Under the pieces are notes generated by a model. That model saw only the letters and a list, made by a program, of their open reading frames with translations, had not been told where the DNA came from and searched no databases. From positions 124,001 through 188,000 of the forward strand of contig NW_003314270.1 in assembly GCF_000143415.4 (NCBI RefSeq): 64,000 bases of DNA. The letters run 5' to 3'. Shown in pieces: positions 9,834 through 22,471 of the stretch; position 1 is the stretch's first letter; every line of letters starts with the position of its first letter. This DNA is from Selaginella moellendorffii (taxonomy: Eukaryota; Streptophyta; Lycopodiopsida; Selaginellales; Selaginellaceae). The position numbers were made by a program, and so were the translations under genes.

Positions 9834-12261
9834 ATGTTTCCTTGTTCTTTGCTAGATGTATCATTGCGAGAAAACAATTCCAATGCTCTCTCCGAGGGTC
9901 GCAGATGCAGGAATACAAACTCGCAACCCAGGGAAACTTGTAGCTTCGATGATCAACGAGCATTCAACTCCAGCAACTTGAAGAGAAAAGATAGTACGAC
10001 ACGAACGAGCACTCAAGCGATCCTTGCGACACTAAAGTCTTGCGGCAGTGAGGAGGAACTTGAACAAGTGCTCGACAAATGCGGATGAGATGGGAACGTT
10101 TTCCTGGCCAACACGTCGTGGGAACCTGGACGAAGCTCGGTGAGTTTTCGACGGCATGAAGCAGCGAACCGTGGTGAAGGCCTATGCTCCGAGTGGAGAA
10201 AAGGATTTGGCCCTGGAACTTTTCTCCACCATGCTGGATCAAGGCTTCCAACCGGACGGGAGAACCTTTGTGGCTGTTCTTGGTGCCTGCGCCAGGTTCG
10301 CAGCGGGAGGGCAGGGAGGTGGCTGGAAAAAAGGTGAAACTGGTCTCTCTGGAGAGAGCAATGGCTTGTCACTCAGAGCTTTTCAGGAGGGGCCTTGAGT
10401 CTAACCGGTTTCAGGCAAGCTCGCTACTCGACTTTTACGTAAAGTGTGGATCTCTGGAAGACGCTCGACGAGTTTTTGACAGGATCCAAGACTGCAGTGT
10501 GTCGCTGTGGAACGTTATGATCCTTGGACATGCGGTGAGCGATCAAGGCGAGGTGGCTCTCGAGCTCTTTTCTCTCATCCAACGCACTAGAGGTGGTGAG
10601 CCCGGACATTCCTCGCGGTAGCCGTTGCCTGCACGAGTCTGGCAGCTGGAGAAAGTGCAGAACTTCTGCAGGGAAAACTTATCAAGGTGGTCAGTTTGGA
10701 ATGAACTTTGTACGCGAAGTGCAGTGGACGCTAGTCGGGTCTTTAAGAAGATGCGAGAACGCGACGTGGTGCTGTGGACTGCTTTGGTTCTGGGATTCGT
10801 GGAAAACAAAGAGGATGAAGCGGCCTTGGAGGTTTTCTCTCGCATGCTGCGGGACGAAAGCTTTTCACCGGACTGATCAAGAACTTCCGTCGCTGTCTTG
10901 AGGACCTGTTCAAGCCTTGCAGCCAAGGAGGAAAGCCAGAGACTCCAAGGACGAGATCTTAAAGTCAGGTGGCTGGAAACAGGCATGGCTTTGCATGCTT
11001 TGCTCGCCGAGCTCGGGCACAGCACAAACATTTTTGTGGCAAGGACATGTACACGAAATGTGGAATCATGGACAATGCCCGGCTGGTTTTCGATAGCATG
11101 CCAAGGCACAGTGTGGTTCCGTGGACTGCTATGGTCTCGGGATATATGGAGAGCATGAAAGCGAGCTTTCGTTGAAGTACTTTGAAGCAATGCTAGCTCA
11201 GGCTTATCTTCCAGCGCTCATGGCCTGCACAAGTCTGGCGGAGAAGGAAGAGGAGGCAGCGGGTTTTCCAGGCGACGGAACAATGGTGGTGAAAGTTTTG
11301 AGCCTGGAGAGAGGCATGGTTGTTCACTCTCGAGCTCCAAGATCTGGTGACGAGTCCAACTCGTTCGTGGCAATGTCGCTTATCTACATGTATATGAAGT
11401 GTGGCAACCTTGGTGATGCGAGCGAGTCTTTTCGCGACGAGGCATCAAAGCTCGGTGCTGTGGAGTTCGATGATAATGGCGCTTGCAGAAGGTGGTGAGG
11501 CGAGAAGGCTATGGATTTGTTCCAGAGGATGCAAGACGAAGGCGTGGAACCAGACTGTTGGACTTTCATCACGGCTTTTAAGTCCGTGCTCGGGCCTTGC
11601 TAGCAAACCGGAGAAAACGAAGAAACTTATTGGAAGACAGCAGCAGCAGCGGCAAAGGTGGCTGGAAACAGGGATGGAACTTCAGTCGCGAGCAGCAAAG
11701 CTGGGATTCGAGATAGATATCTTCGTAGCCAACACTCTGGTGGACATGTACTCCAAGTGCAAGCGCATGGACATGGCGAGACGGGTCTTGAAAAGGATAC
11801 AGCAGCGAACTATAGTGGGATGGAACGCGATCATCGGTGGCTACGTCGAGGCCGGGGAGAGCCACACGGCTTTAGAGCTCTTCCAACGTTTGCAGCAGCA
11901 GCAGCGAGAAGATGTGGCACGAAAGTTCGAGCGTTTGGTGCCGCATCTTCTCGTGCCGGCACTCAAGGCCTGCGCGATGCTTGCATTGCTCGAGGTTGGG
12001 AGAAAGATTCATGCCAGCATCCGCGAGGCCGGGCTCAGCGACTGTGTTCTTCTGGCCAACGCACTCATCGAAGTGTGGAAGCATGGGCGGTGTTTGCATC
12101 GATCCGCAAGCCTGGAACAACTTCTCGCCGAGTCGGTGCTGGAAACTTTCGAGAGGATGAGGAAGGATCGATCGGTAGCTCACGACTTTCCTGTGGCTTC
12201 TCAGCGCTTGCAGCCACTCGGGGACTGCAAGCGCTACTTGGAGGTCATGGGCCATCGCTGA
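9834..12261 (+). pseudogene. Degenerate PPR pseudogene
   Basis: A first open frame (9834-10088) ends in TGA. PPR-like peptides then continue in shifting frames to 12261, for example LALELFSTMLDQGFQPDGRTF, SSLLDFYVKCGSLEDARRVF, NTLVDMYSKCKRMDMARRV and TIVGWNAIIGGYVEAGE. At least five frame changes are needed to follow them, so this is a multi-repeat PPR gene broken by indels. Its 5' part has even more degraded relatives at 2340-2690 and 55290-55560. No E or DYW domain is discernible at the 3' end. Confidence 0.8.
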
Positions 12262-12513
12262 TGCTGCTGTTCCTGCTGTCTTTCTCCGAGGATTGCCATT
12301 TCTGCGAGAGCGGTGTTCGCTTGGAGCTTTTCCAGCTTGCTCTTGAGAGCCCAAGAGAATGAAGCAAAAAAAAATGTGGCGTTTTCAAATTTCCCGCTGG
12401 AATGCCCAATTTAGGGTTCTACTCCAGGGTTTGGGGCAATCGTCGATATTTCTCCGCGAGCGCGCGCGCGCGCGGCCAGATCTCGATCTTTCTCGTTCTC
12501 CTCGCTTGCGATC

Positions 12514-13601
12514 ATGCTGTGCTTTGGCTTGCGTTTCCCCACGCCTCCCGCGAGCGTTCCGGACGAAAATCTCCTCAAGGATGCGAGAAAGCAAGGTAAT
12601 CCGGTGCTCCTGGGCCTCCTCGAGGATGGAGACAAGCCTGTCTTGATCAGCTTTGGCAACAGGCATGTGGACACGCTCCTCCGTCTCGTGAAGGCAGCGG
12701 ATTTCGAAGGAATGGAGAAGAAGCTGTCGAGAATCAAGAAAGAAGTGGACGAAATTCTGCGGCTAGTCACCGACGAGGCCTCCCGGGTCGCTGTGAATGC
12801 AATGCAGGTGGATATCGGACTGGGACTGATCGACACATCGCCAAAGCTCCTCGTCTTTGACTGCATGCGGATCTTCTCGGACAGGCTTACGAGGATCTAC
12901 CGCAAGACCTGCGAAAAGGAGCTAAGCTCTGCGATCAGAGCTTCATTCGACAAGCCACTCCGCAAGGCCTGCAAGGGACGCACTCTCCACGCGAAGAAAG
13001 CGGATTTGACGTGCTCCGCGACTTTCGTAATGTTCTCGGCTGGCTTGTACCAGGCTATGCAGGAACCCGTGGAGAATGGCCTCTCTGAAGAACCCGTGAA
13101 AAGTCTGGCTAACTTCTACCGAGGCGTTGTCGAAAGGTACGTTGCGAACTGGATATGGACAGCCTTGCTAACGTGCAAACTTCTACTTCTTGCAAACTTC
13201 AGGTACGTTGTGGAATCCAAAGGAGAGCTTGACGAGGAGGCTGAAGATCTCTTCAAGGCATTGGCACCAGAAAGCAAGCCAGAACTCGAGCTCGTTCTGA
13301 AGGAGTGGGCGACCTTCTACAGTCAACGTGACAAACGCAACAAAGCTGCTCACCCCGCAACTTTCATCGAGGGCCCTCAGGAGGATACTCAAACCGAGTA
13401 TGCACGCCTGGTCTACATGAAGGAGGCGTTGGAGATCCTGAGCAGGGGCAATAACCTTGACGTGGTGGGGAAATGTGCGGTCGTGCACTATCGAAACTAC
13501 TTGGAGCATCACAGGCCGGCGAGTATGTTTTGGTTTCTTACCAGAAATCTTTATAATGGTGAAGTGCAGGTGCTGGAGGTGCTGGAGAATCGAAGGAGTA
13601 A
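12514..13601 (+). CDS. Orphan gene A (paralogue of gene B), copy 1
   Basis: Not recognised. Alignment with gene B and GT-AG signals suggest exons 12514-13136, 13203-13522 and 13570-13601 (324 residues). The first intron (66 nt) is a multiple of three, so the frame also reads through it and hides it. Removing it gives FYRGVVERYVVESKG, which matches FHRAVVTRYAQ in B. Shared blocks include VFDCMRIFSDRLTRIYRKTC (B: VYDCIRMVADSLTTIYRDSC), LFKALAPES, EYARL and VVHYRNYLEHHRPA. The protein looks soluble and alpha-helical with many charged residues and no obvious catalytic motif or membrane segment. Probably a lineage-specific family; function unknown. Confidence 0.7.
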
Positions 13602-13829
13602 AGGAAAGCTACGAGTGGTAAAGCCGGCTATGCCTGGTATGTTTTCGCCAGCTTTTCGTTTTTCCCTTTTCTAATGGTTTGCAGGTCCTGGCGGCGGGAC
13701 TGAGATTTTTTTTTCCAGGCTTTTCAATCGCCAATTGTATATTCATCTCTGTTCCAATAAAACGCTCGTTCGGTTCTCATCCACTGAAAGCTCTTTATCA
13801 GTTTCTAAACCAGCAAGAAACTTCTCCAG

Positions 13830-13895
13830 GCAAGTCCCTCCGATCCAGAGAATTTCCCTTTCATTGTTCTCGGCAACAAGGGCGACGTAGATGGA
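13830..13895 (+). pseudogene. Rab7-like GTPase gene fragment
   Basis: After a splice-acceptor-like CTTCTCCAG the frame reads [22 protein letters not shown], which matches the segment of Rab7 GTPases around the NKxD guanine-binding motif; here the motif is NKGD. The match stops after about 22 codons, and no G1-G3 or prenylation motif is nearby. Two further copies (46910-47053, 58128-58271) keep an upstream REEFLI exon piece and a GGNSRVV continuation but lack the DVD residues. Confidence 0.7.
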
Positions 13896-13957
13896 CGGAG
13901 ATCCTGGCTTTAGTTTGTGTGAATGTTCTTGTGAGATTGTTTGTTTCCTCCTTCCAG

Positions 13958-14125
13958 GAATTCGATTCGTTGTCGAGCTTTAAATTTTTCCAGCATTGTA
14001 ACCAGCTCAACAACCAGGTCGAGAGGGCTATGGGAAGAATCATGGAGCGAAGCGTTTCTGAAAGGAAAAAAATGGAGAACAATCGGCCTACCAGGAAGAA
14101 TCCGCCGAGCTACGAGAAGCCTTGA
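13958..14125 (+). other. Possible terminal exon of unknown origin
   Basis: Preceded by a good 3' splice site (TTTCCTCCTTCCAG), this stretch is open for 55 codons and ends in TGA. It is rich in charged residues (AMGRIMERSVSERKKMENN). The copies near 47.4 and 58.6 kb carry a small indel that breaks the frame. No family recognised; it may belong to the same captured fragment as the Rab7-like piece. Confidence 0.3.
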
Positions 14126-14238
14126 CGAGCTTTCGGGCTCCCTCCATCTCAGAATTTAAATTTAAAAGGGTCTATTATTAATATTTAAACGTTGATAGGA
14201 TTATTAGTTTTGGGTTAGGTCAAGTGGGTTGTTCAAGG

Positions 14239-15308
14239 ATGCTGTCTGTTGGGCGGAGCTTCTTCACGGGCAAGGATCGCTTCTTGGATGCGAAGAAGAA
14301 AAAGGTGGTGTTTGTGGGGTCTTTGCCTTGTACTCGTCAGCGGGTACCTGGTGTGATGTGCTGCAGCACCAAGGAAGATTTCGAGACCATGCGACAGAAG
14401 CTGCCTTCTATGGACCTGGGTGGTTTGGAGCGGCCTCTGGGAGATCTCGCAGACGTGATCCACAACCTGGGTGCTTGGGTTGATGCACGCGAGGCGCTGC
14501 AGTCCGAACTGAAGATGAAGGTCAACTACAGCCGCTTGACCGGGGGCCCTCTTTTCTTCCTTGTCTATGACTGCATCAGGATGGTCGCTGATAGCCTGAC
14601 CACAATCTACCGCGACTCGTGTGAGAGCGAGCTCGATGCTCGCACCAGATCCGTGCTTGCGAAGGCCCTGCGACAATACCGTAAGGGTCGTCGGCCTCGG
14701 ATCGTCAGGTTGGAAAACCGGGACCCCACTGCCTGGGCCAACTTCCAGATGTTCGCGGCATGCTTGTGTCTTTCGCTGGAGAACCGTTTGGGCCTGGCTG
14801 AAGCGGAAGTGGAAATCCTAGCAAACGTCGTGGTTCCATTCCACCGAGCGGTCGTCACCAGGTATGCCCAGGGGTTTGGCGAGGAGGCCCGGGGTGTGAT
14901 CATGGAGGCGTTGGCTCCAGACAACGGGGCGGAACTAGGGCTAGCGTTACGAGAATGGGTGACGTACTGTGATGTTTGTGGTTATGGCTGGCACAAAGAC
15001 ACCCCTGGGCCACATCCAGCGGTTTGGAGCCCATACACCAATGATCCAACAAGTGAGTATGCACGCCTCCTAAATGCACAGGCTATGTTGTCCAAGCTGA
15101 TCGAGGAGAAGAACCCCCATGCGGCAAGGCTACCGAGAACGAGCAAAGTGTCTGTGCTTCACTATGGCGAGTACGTGGAGCAACACAGACCTGCTGGTGT
15201 CACTTCTCCTCCAGAGTTACCACCGCCGGTATGTTTTCTTAGTTTTGCCAGCATTCTTTTTAACGGCAGGACATGCAGCTAAGCTTGGATCCCTTTCTGT
15301 ATATTTAG
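14239..15308 (+). CDS. Orphan gene B, copy 1
   Basis: Not recognised. Start at the first ATG (14239). Exon 1 is 14239-15228, then a 41-nt intron (GTATGT...GGCAG, 15229-15269) and a 39-nt exon ending TAG at 15306-15308, giving 342 residues. The intron is supported by comparison: all three copies give a tail beginning DMQ and ending TAG after 12 codons, with two Arg codons (AGA and CGC) in copies 2 and 3 at one site. The first about 40 residues are basic and Ser/Arg-rich, so a plastid or mitochondrial transit peptide is possible. The rest is helical and paralogous to gene A. A CDVCGYGWHKD segment is B-specific. Confidence 0.7.
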
Positions 15309-15461
15309 GTACGTGCTCTCTTTTCACTCTTGTCTCTTTCTAGGCCTTATAGATTTTTAGCACCAAAACAGACCAAAGTCGAAAAACACTCGAATGCATA
15401 TTTTGTTTAGCAAAATAAACTAGTTGGAATTTCCCTGTTTGGCCTTGTTTAAAACAAAAGG

Positions 15462-16038
15462 CTGCTTAAAGAGCAAGACTTTTGCATAAAAGTCCTTGTT
15501 GATTGGACCCTTCGGCATCGAACCTGGGTCCGGTTTACTTTTACACTTACCTATGTTCCAATAATAAAATATCATACCATCTACGTGAACCATATGGCAT
15601 CCATGGCAATTTGTTAGATCGCGAATCCACCTGCATTCTCGCTGCTCAAGGCCAGCGTCCTTGGCAGAAGCGCTTCCCCAATTTTAGAGGTATGAGGACG
15701 GGATCTAGATGGATCGGGGCGGCGCTCCTCTTCCCAAAATACTTGACAACCGACACGTGGTGGGATCCAAGGACGATAGTGGCGCTCTGGGTGTGTGGAG
15801 TTCACTCGGTGGTGGATTAAACCACTCTAACGAAGAACACTATGGATTATTAATAAAAATTAATAGAGTAGACCTCTCAGAGAGTTTTGTTCGAGATTTT
15901 CTCGCACTCACTCGCTGTTTCTATGAATGAAGCAGGAAGGAGAACAACTGGTGGCTCATTCCCGTCGCTCTGCTCGTCTGTAAATGTACCCAGGCAAGGA
16001 TCGTAGATTGGCAGATCCAGGACCGGACTGTCTATACC
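15462..16038 (-). repeat. tRNA-like repeat R4 with duplicated PPR 5' flank
   Basis: Minus-oriented copy of module 1 (CATCGAACCTGGGTCC near 15520), the GC-rich body (15600-15830) and further sequence known from upstream of the PPR gene (15870-16038, compare 7480-7660). Module 2 is absent. It sits between gene B and the heat-shock gene, where copies 2 and 3 have a tRNA gene instead. Confidence 0.65.
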
Positions 16039-16134
16039 AAAGACCTTTCATCCAGCGACACAAAAATGTCAAACGTTGGAACTGTTGGTGCTCCAAGGTC
16101 AAGTTTGTTTTAAAATTTTTTAACTTTTGTCCAT

Positions 16135-16290
16135 AGTAGAATCGAACTCGAAACATGTACTTTGGGAAACGCCTCTAAGCTATTTGAATAATAACTTATT
16201 GAGCAAAATTTTTTGCATAAAAGTCCTTGTTAGCATCAAACCTACACTTATTTGATAGTTATGATCTCACTATGTACTTGAACCATTAAT
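16135..16290 (-). repeat. tRNA-like repeat R5 (degenerate)
   Basis: Remnants of both modules in minus orientation: TAGAATCGAACTCGAAAC near 16140 and GCATAAAAGTCCTTGTTAGCATCAAACC near 16214. Highly diverged. From 16290 to 16640 I see nothing beyond AT-rich intergenic sequence. Confidence 0.5.
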
Positions 16291-16649
16291 AAACTTTTGG
16301 CTTTTGGAATTTGTTAGATCCCTGAAGTACTCATAAGAAGATTCTTGTTTTAACATTTTTAGCACCACAAAGTTGATTTCTACTAATCACAATATGTTTT
16401 TCAATTCCTAAGGGATGAGCAATTCTTGAGGGGAGCTAGCTGGGTTGGTCCAAGCCCCAGGGCTTTGCAGGTTGCAAGCTCAATTATATTAACTCTTGAT
16501 CCTTTATCGAGAATTTCTCAAATTGGGATTTTGCATGGGGACTTTTCCCCAAGTATATTATACACCTTCCATGTGAATGCACTTATATATGTCCAAGTTT
16601 TATTTGGTCAAGTATGGAGCTAACTAGACTGTGAGGGTATGAATATGCT

Positions 16650-16715
16650 AGAGTCCTCTAGAATATGTGGGAACACTCCAGAGTGTCCTAGAGGTGTCAT
16701 CCCAGTGTATAAAAG
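16650..16715 (+). promoter_or_regulatory. Heat-shock element cluster and TATA box
   Basis: Three TC-N2-GA units (CTCTAGAA, CTCCAGAG, TCCTAGAG) within 45 bp resemble tandem heat-shock factor sites, followed by TATAAAAG at 16708-16715. The heat-shock start codon is about 75 bp downstream. In copies 2 and 3 the middle unit is a perfect palindrome (ACACTCTAGAGTGT); here one base differs. Confidence 0.6.
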
Positions 16716-16790
16716 AGGAGCAATCGCTCACATCCAGCATTGATCAAGTCTATTTGTTTCTAGCATTCACCCAGCAAATCTCTTGCCCAC

Positions 16791-17201
16791 ATGGCTTTGT
16801 ATTTCTACGATTCAAACATCTTGGATCCCTTTGAGGACATCTCGTCCATCTTTTCTTGTGACAACAGCAGCGCCGTCGCCAACACTCGCGTGGATTGGCT
16901 CGAGACACCCGAGGCACACATCTTCAAGGCCGATCTCCCGGGTGTGAGTAGAGAGGAAGTGAAGATCAGCATGGAGGACGGCCGCACCCTCCAGATCAGT
17001 GGTGAGAGGAAGAAGCACGAGTCTGACGAGAGCGATAAGTGGCACCGCGTGGAGCGCAGCCATGGCAGCTTCTTGCGGAAATTCCGGCTGCCTGAGAGTG
17101 CGAATGTGGAGGCGATCAAAGCTACAGTAGAACACGGTGTCCTCACTGTCACAATTCCAAAGATCCCCAAGCCACAGCCAAGAACAATCCAAATAGAATA
17201 G
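16791..17201 (+). CDS. Class I-type cytosolic small heat-shock protein, copy 1
   Basis: Intronless, 136 residues. A short variable N-terminal arm ends near [20 protein letters not shown]; the alpha-crystallin domain follows (about residues 29-125) with [41 protein letters not shown] and [12 protein letters not shown]. The C-terminal extension has an I-x-I motif (IQI) that docks onto neighbouring dimers. These ATP-independent chaperones form cytosolic oligomers that hold unfolding proteins during heat stress. The upstream heat-shock elements and TATA box fit heat induction. Copies 2 and 3 are nearly identical; copy 2 has a four-residue N-terminal insertion. A broken relative lies at 8.3 kb. 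Confidence 0.93.
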   Translation: MALYFYDSNILDPFEDISSIFSCDNSSAVANTRVDWLETPEAHIFKADLPGVSREEVKISMEDGRTLQISGERKKHESDESDKWHRVERSHGSFLRKFRLPESANVEAIKATVEHGVLTVTIPKIPKPQPRTIQIE

Positions 17202-17324
17202 AGAGCGGTAAAATGATGGGAATAAAGTGAAAGCTCTTTTTCTCGATTAATAATATTAAATGATGTTCTCTTTTAATCCTAATTTGAGTTTAAGAATTAT
17301 AAACATTTTGGTTTGATGAATATC

Positions 17325-17562
17325 CTTTGCTTTACAAGTAATATTGGCAAGAATCGAACCTAAAACGCATGCGCTGGGAAACCAATGTCCTAACCAACTG
17401 GTCTAAGTTGTTTTAGTGAGCTAGTGAACCAGAACAAGGGTTACTTAAAGAGTAAGCTTTTTGCATTGAAGTCCTTGTTGATTGGACCCTTCGGCACCGA
17501 ACCTGGGTTTCATAGAACGGTTTACCTTTACACTTACCTGATAGCCATTATCTCAGCTTGGT
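17325..17562 (-). repeat. tRNA-like dispersed repeat R6
   Basis: Both modules in minus orientation: GGCAAGAATCGAACC near 17346 and CACCGAACCTGGGTTTC near 17495. The mirror copy is R7 at 40400-40648. It marks the outer end of the inner inverted repeat. Confidence 0.7.
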
Positions 17563-18815
17563 TTTGGTATATAATTAATTTTTTATTATTTTTCATGTGT
17601 TAAAGAAAGTTTATTTTTAGATGGATCGGCACAAATGTTTTTGCTTACTTAAGTTCAAGTGGCTTACTTAGTATTTTGTTTATATTTTTCTAGAGATTTG
17701 TGGTTCTCCTGTCCCAATAGCAAAATTTTGCCTAGTCTTTTCTGATGGGAAATATTTACCTATAGAAAACTTCCAACCTTCCCTCAAAAAAATGTTAAAG
17801 TTTATTGATCTTCTATTGTGTGTGTTTAGAGCTGTAAAGAAGTCGGTATGCAAATGATCTTAGCATGATCGTTATCAGACATTTATCCAATCAAGACTAA
17901 TTGAGAAGGAAGAAAATGAGTTCTTTGTATTTTGATAATTGTTTTTTATTTTTAGTTTTCTTTATAACAAGAAACTGAGCAAACAACCAATAGTAAAGGT
18001 TTGAAAAAAAAAATGAAAATTGGTTTTTCTTTATATTTTACAACTACTATAGTAGATGACTTTATTAGAAGTGTATGACAAGTAGCCCTAGAAATTTTGA
18101 GAGCATGCACCATTGTTATGTTAATCACAATACTTATAAAAATGGTTAAAGAGGAAAATATGCAATAGAGATGCAACAATAACATTAATTTAGAGCTAAG
18201 AAACCTTTTCATCATACTTACAATTGATGAGTTTGCCAAACTTTCATACAATTTATCACATATTTATTATCTTTCTATATTTATTGAGCACTACTACTAG
18301 CAACAGGAAGAATTAAATCGTAAACCTCTGCTCATCCGATTTAAATTTAAAATCTTATTATGCATATAGATGGGCATATAGGATTAGATACCCATACCTA
18401 GATTATATTTCTGGATTAACTATGGATTGGACCAAATTAATTTCTAAAGACCCTATAAAGATAAGGTTTTGAATATATTCAAAATAGAAAAGGAAAACTT
18501 TACCCCTTTTTAACATAAAAAATCATTTTTCTTCTCTATTATTCAATATTTTATTAGTAATATTCATCATTTCCCTTCCTCTTGATGGCAAGCTCTTGAC
18601 AATTTAAACACTCTCCATATCAATGGTTTCCTCATATCCTCTTTTTAAGTTCTAGTTAGATTTAGATATATTGCAAAATTTATATGAAGCATTAGAGCAA
18701 TTTAATACAGAAATTCAGTCATAACTCTATAGCAAATTATCACATAACATTGTCTATATTGAAAAATATATTATATTTCATTTTCATAATAATACTTATA
18801 AGTATACATACATAC
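17563..18815. repeat. Inner inverted repeat (IR2), left copy
   Basis: AT-rich non-coding sequence. It matches, in reverse orientation, 38067-40399 (which has an extra block at about 38130-38620) and, in part, 44245-45061. Landmarks are the GGGAAATATTTACC segment near 17748 and the TAACATTGTCTATATTG segment near 18745. No gene or transposase is visible; it may be a non-autonomous or old transposon. Confidence 0.75.
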
Positions 18816-19317
18816 ATACATACATATATATATACACATACATATATCTATATATACATATACATATACATATATATACATATACATATACTTATATATA
18901 CATATATACATATATATACATATATACATATATATACATACATATATACATATATATACATACATATATACATATATATACATATATACATATATATACA
19001 TATATACATATATATACATATATACATATATATACATATATACATATATATACATATATACATATATAGAGAGATATACATATATACACATATATACATA
19101 TATATACATACATATGCGTATATTTTTGGGGATATACATATATATACATATATACATATATATACATATATACATATATATACATATATACATATATATA
19201 CATATATACATATATATACATATATACATATATATACATGGAGACATATATACACATATATACATATATATATATATACATATATACACATATATACATA
19301 TATATATATATACATAT

Positions 19318-19412
<95 letters not shown>

Positions 19413-19639
19413 CATATATATACATATATACATATATATACATACACATACATATAGATACATACATATACATACACACATACACATACATACATACACA
19501 TACATATAGATACATACACATACACACATACATACACATACATACACATACATACATATACATACATACACATATATACATATACACATACATATACATA
19601 CACATACACATACACATACATATACATACATATATACAT

Positions 19640-19672
<33 letters not shown>

Positions 19673-19920
19673 CACATATACATACATATATACATATACA
19701 TACATATATAAACATATATACATACATATATATATATACACATATACATATACATATATATACATACATATATACATATATAAACATATATATACATATA
19801 TATACATATATAAACATATATATACATATATATACATATACATACATATACATATATATACATACATATATATACATATATATACATACATATACATATA
19901 CATATATATATGTATAGATA
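18800..19920. repeat. 1.1-kb TA/CA compound microsatellite
   Basis: Consists almost wholly of ATACAT, ATATATAC and pure TA runs (a pure TA tract around 19325-19405). It lies exactly between IR2 left and the 3' LTR of gypsy G2. ORFs of up to 400 codons across it are artefacts of the repeat. A GATATATTTT-type break occurs near 19120 and a GGAGACAT break near 19238. Confidence 0.95.
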
Positions 19921-19922
19921 TG

Positions 19923-22443
19923 TGAGTGTATGGAATATGGAAAGGGAATACAGAAAATGTGCATATCAATTAGCACAAAAACCCTAGTTTATATACAAGA
20001 GTGAGTAGTCTAAATTGAAACCAATTTGACAGTTACCAAAATCCCATTACGCTAATATTAGTATACAGCATTGTAGCCGTACACTTGGACCTCACATCAT
20101 CCCCTCCTCTCGGAATAATGGAAGACCATCAGGGTTCTTTTGTAGATGGGCCAGGATCGAGAGGAACGTTAGGAGGAGGTATCGGTGAATCTGTAGATGG
20201 TATTAACTGCTTTTGATCCCTTGGTATGAAGCGTTTCAACCACTACATATACACAATCTTTGGAGGATCGGCCTATTATACATCATGCCGAACCTCATAA
20301 ACTTGCGGTCCAACTTGTTGCAACACCTGATATGGTCCTTTCCACTAAGCAAGGAGCCCCTTAAATAAACCATGTACCATAAGATGGGGAAAACAGACTA
20401 ACACTAAGTCATCCACTTTGTATTCCATAGGTGGACGATGATGGGAGTTGTAGTGCCGTTATTATCCCACTTATATGCGACCTAACTGTTTGGTAGACTC
20501 TGTTTGGACAAGTGGAAGAATGCTCGTCAAATACTGATCCCACGACCTAGCATCGGCAGCTCGTGACAATCGTGAAGGTAAACCCAGCTCCGTTGGTAAT
20601 ATTGGATCATGACCATATAGGAGTTTATATGGTTAGAACTCTACACCCCTGTGACATATGCATACTGAAAAGACAACAAATAACTATCCCAATCTGAATA
20701 TTGAAAGTTCTCGTACTTCGTGATCATTCCTTTGAATGTCTGAACGAGCCATTCCACCAAACCGTTTGACTGTGGATGATAAGCACTCATGAAAGTGTGG
20801 CGTATCCCCAACCGAGATGTCAAAACATGAAATGCCTTAGCCATAAATGCGGGACCATTATCTGAAAGAATCCGCTTCAGACAAGAATGCTGGAACACCA
20901 CTCGATTGAGGAGGAAGTATCCAACAGTAGTTGCAGAGGTGCTAGCAAGAGCACTAACTTCCATCCAACAAGTCAAGAAGTCAAAAACAATAATAACATA
21001 CTCATTACTAGTAGTCAACCGTGGAAAAGTTCCCATAAAATCAAATGTCACCAACTCAAACGGATGGGAAACTGCAATTGACTCCAACCGTCCTTCCGTG
21101 GCACGAGGGGGAGTATTACGAGAGCTTGGTGCCAAATGTAGCTATGCACATACCAGATAATATCACGTCGCATCTCCAGCCAATAGAAAGACTTATGCAG
21201 CTTCTCGGTTACACAACAATGTCCTATATACCCACATAGAACAAGAGAATCTTGGTAGATATGGAAAAATTGCAAAATAAAGATAGAAGACACCACCAAT
21301 TGTAAATGATCATCAGGATCCATCCCCACAAAATAAAGAAGGCCATCTTCAAGGCGATATTGAAAATGTAAATGCTGGAATGCCAAGTCATCAGTAAGTG
21401 ATGCAAGATTCTCAAACCCATATTGAAATCTTTGAATCCACGGCTCAATTGTTTGAGCCTCGCGAACCTCATCAAGAGAAGGTAGATCTTGCTCTGTGCC
21501 TTATGGACACTAAATGTTAAGTATAGCAACCACCAATGGCACTAAATCCATGTCTAAAAAATCCATAGATGCTAGAACAACAGGCTCATCAGAAACATGA
21601 GAAGAGAGTGGAGAAGGAAGAAGAGCTTGAGAAAGAGCATTAGCATCAGTTATAAAACTCCCTGAGCAATGAACAACATTAAAATCATATATATAAAGCT
21701 TCAAAGCCCACCAAGTAGTACGACGAACCAAGTTCTTTCACTTCAATATTGAAATAACAGTAGCATGATCACCTTCAAGTAACATTTGAGAACTATGTAG
21801 ATATGCATGAAGTTTCTTAAAACTTCAAACTGTTGCTAAACACTCTTTTTCCATCGTGGAGTAGTTCACCTCCGTTGGTTGTAATGTATGGCTTATATAC
21901 GTAATGGGATGGCACTAACCAAGCACACTCAAGCTCTCTTGCATCAACACACTTCCAACATTAATATCAGAAGCATTCACGCACAAAATAAAAGGTCAAA
22001 TGTAGTTAGAATATGCCAAAACCGAAAGAGTTGTCAATAGCTCTTTGAGATCCACAAACACCCACTCATAATCTGAAGACCAGATGAACGATGACATTGA
22101 TGACTTCAAAAATACTCACAATGGTGCAGTGCGATCAAAAAGATGATCCACAAAACGACCAAGATACTGCATCTTGCCCAGGAAGCACTGCACATCATTC
22201 ACACACTTTGGAGTAGGGAACTTTAGAACAGCTAGAAGTTTGTCAGGATCAACTTGCAAACCCTCACGAGAAATGCGGTACCCAAGATAAGTCGTGTCCC
22301 ATGACCCAAATATGCACTTCGACCACTTCAACTTTAAACTAACATCCCATAACTGATCCAACACTTTATAAACATCACAAACGTGCTCCTCTCACATCCC
22401 CTCCAAGTGGACCAAGACATCATCAATGAAGTCAGCAATCATC
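19923..22443 (-). mobile_element. Gypsy element G2, 3' half (LTR, integrase, RNase H, end of RT)
   Basis: The 3' LTR is 19923-20094, followed (minus strand, reading outward) by the polypurine tract. Pol continues upstream: integrase (about 20641-21390) with core residues in FDFMGTF, SDNGPAF and GLVEWL; an RNase H remnant (21500-22110); and the last part of reverse transcriptase (22116-22443) with FIDDVL, which contains the DD of the polymerase active site. Several stops break the frame. It ends abruptly at the transposon target site 22444-22447; the rest of the element is found at 35690-36875 and 37230-38066. Confidence 0.88.
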
Positions 22444-22447
22444 TTTA

Positions 22448-22471
22448 AAGCTCTATTTCGTTAAAGTGGGA
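22448..22471 (+). repeat. Left terminal inverted repeat of the DNA transposon
   Basis: 24 bp beginning AAGCTCTATTTCG and ending AAAGTGGGA. Preceded by TTTA. Just inside, GTGGGAATTG and TTATCCCAC can pair as a small hairpin. Confidence 0.8.

Noticed and set aside
16805-17192. Antisense ORFs of 121-126 codons across each heat-shock gene
   Set aside because: They recur only because the sense gene is conserved; no motif, start context or homology was seen.
18750-19976. Long ORFs of 130-400 codons in several frames on both strands
   Set aside because: They consist only of Tyr/Ile/His/Thr/Val/Cys/Met periodic sequence from the TA/CA microsatellite and have no gene-like composition.
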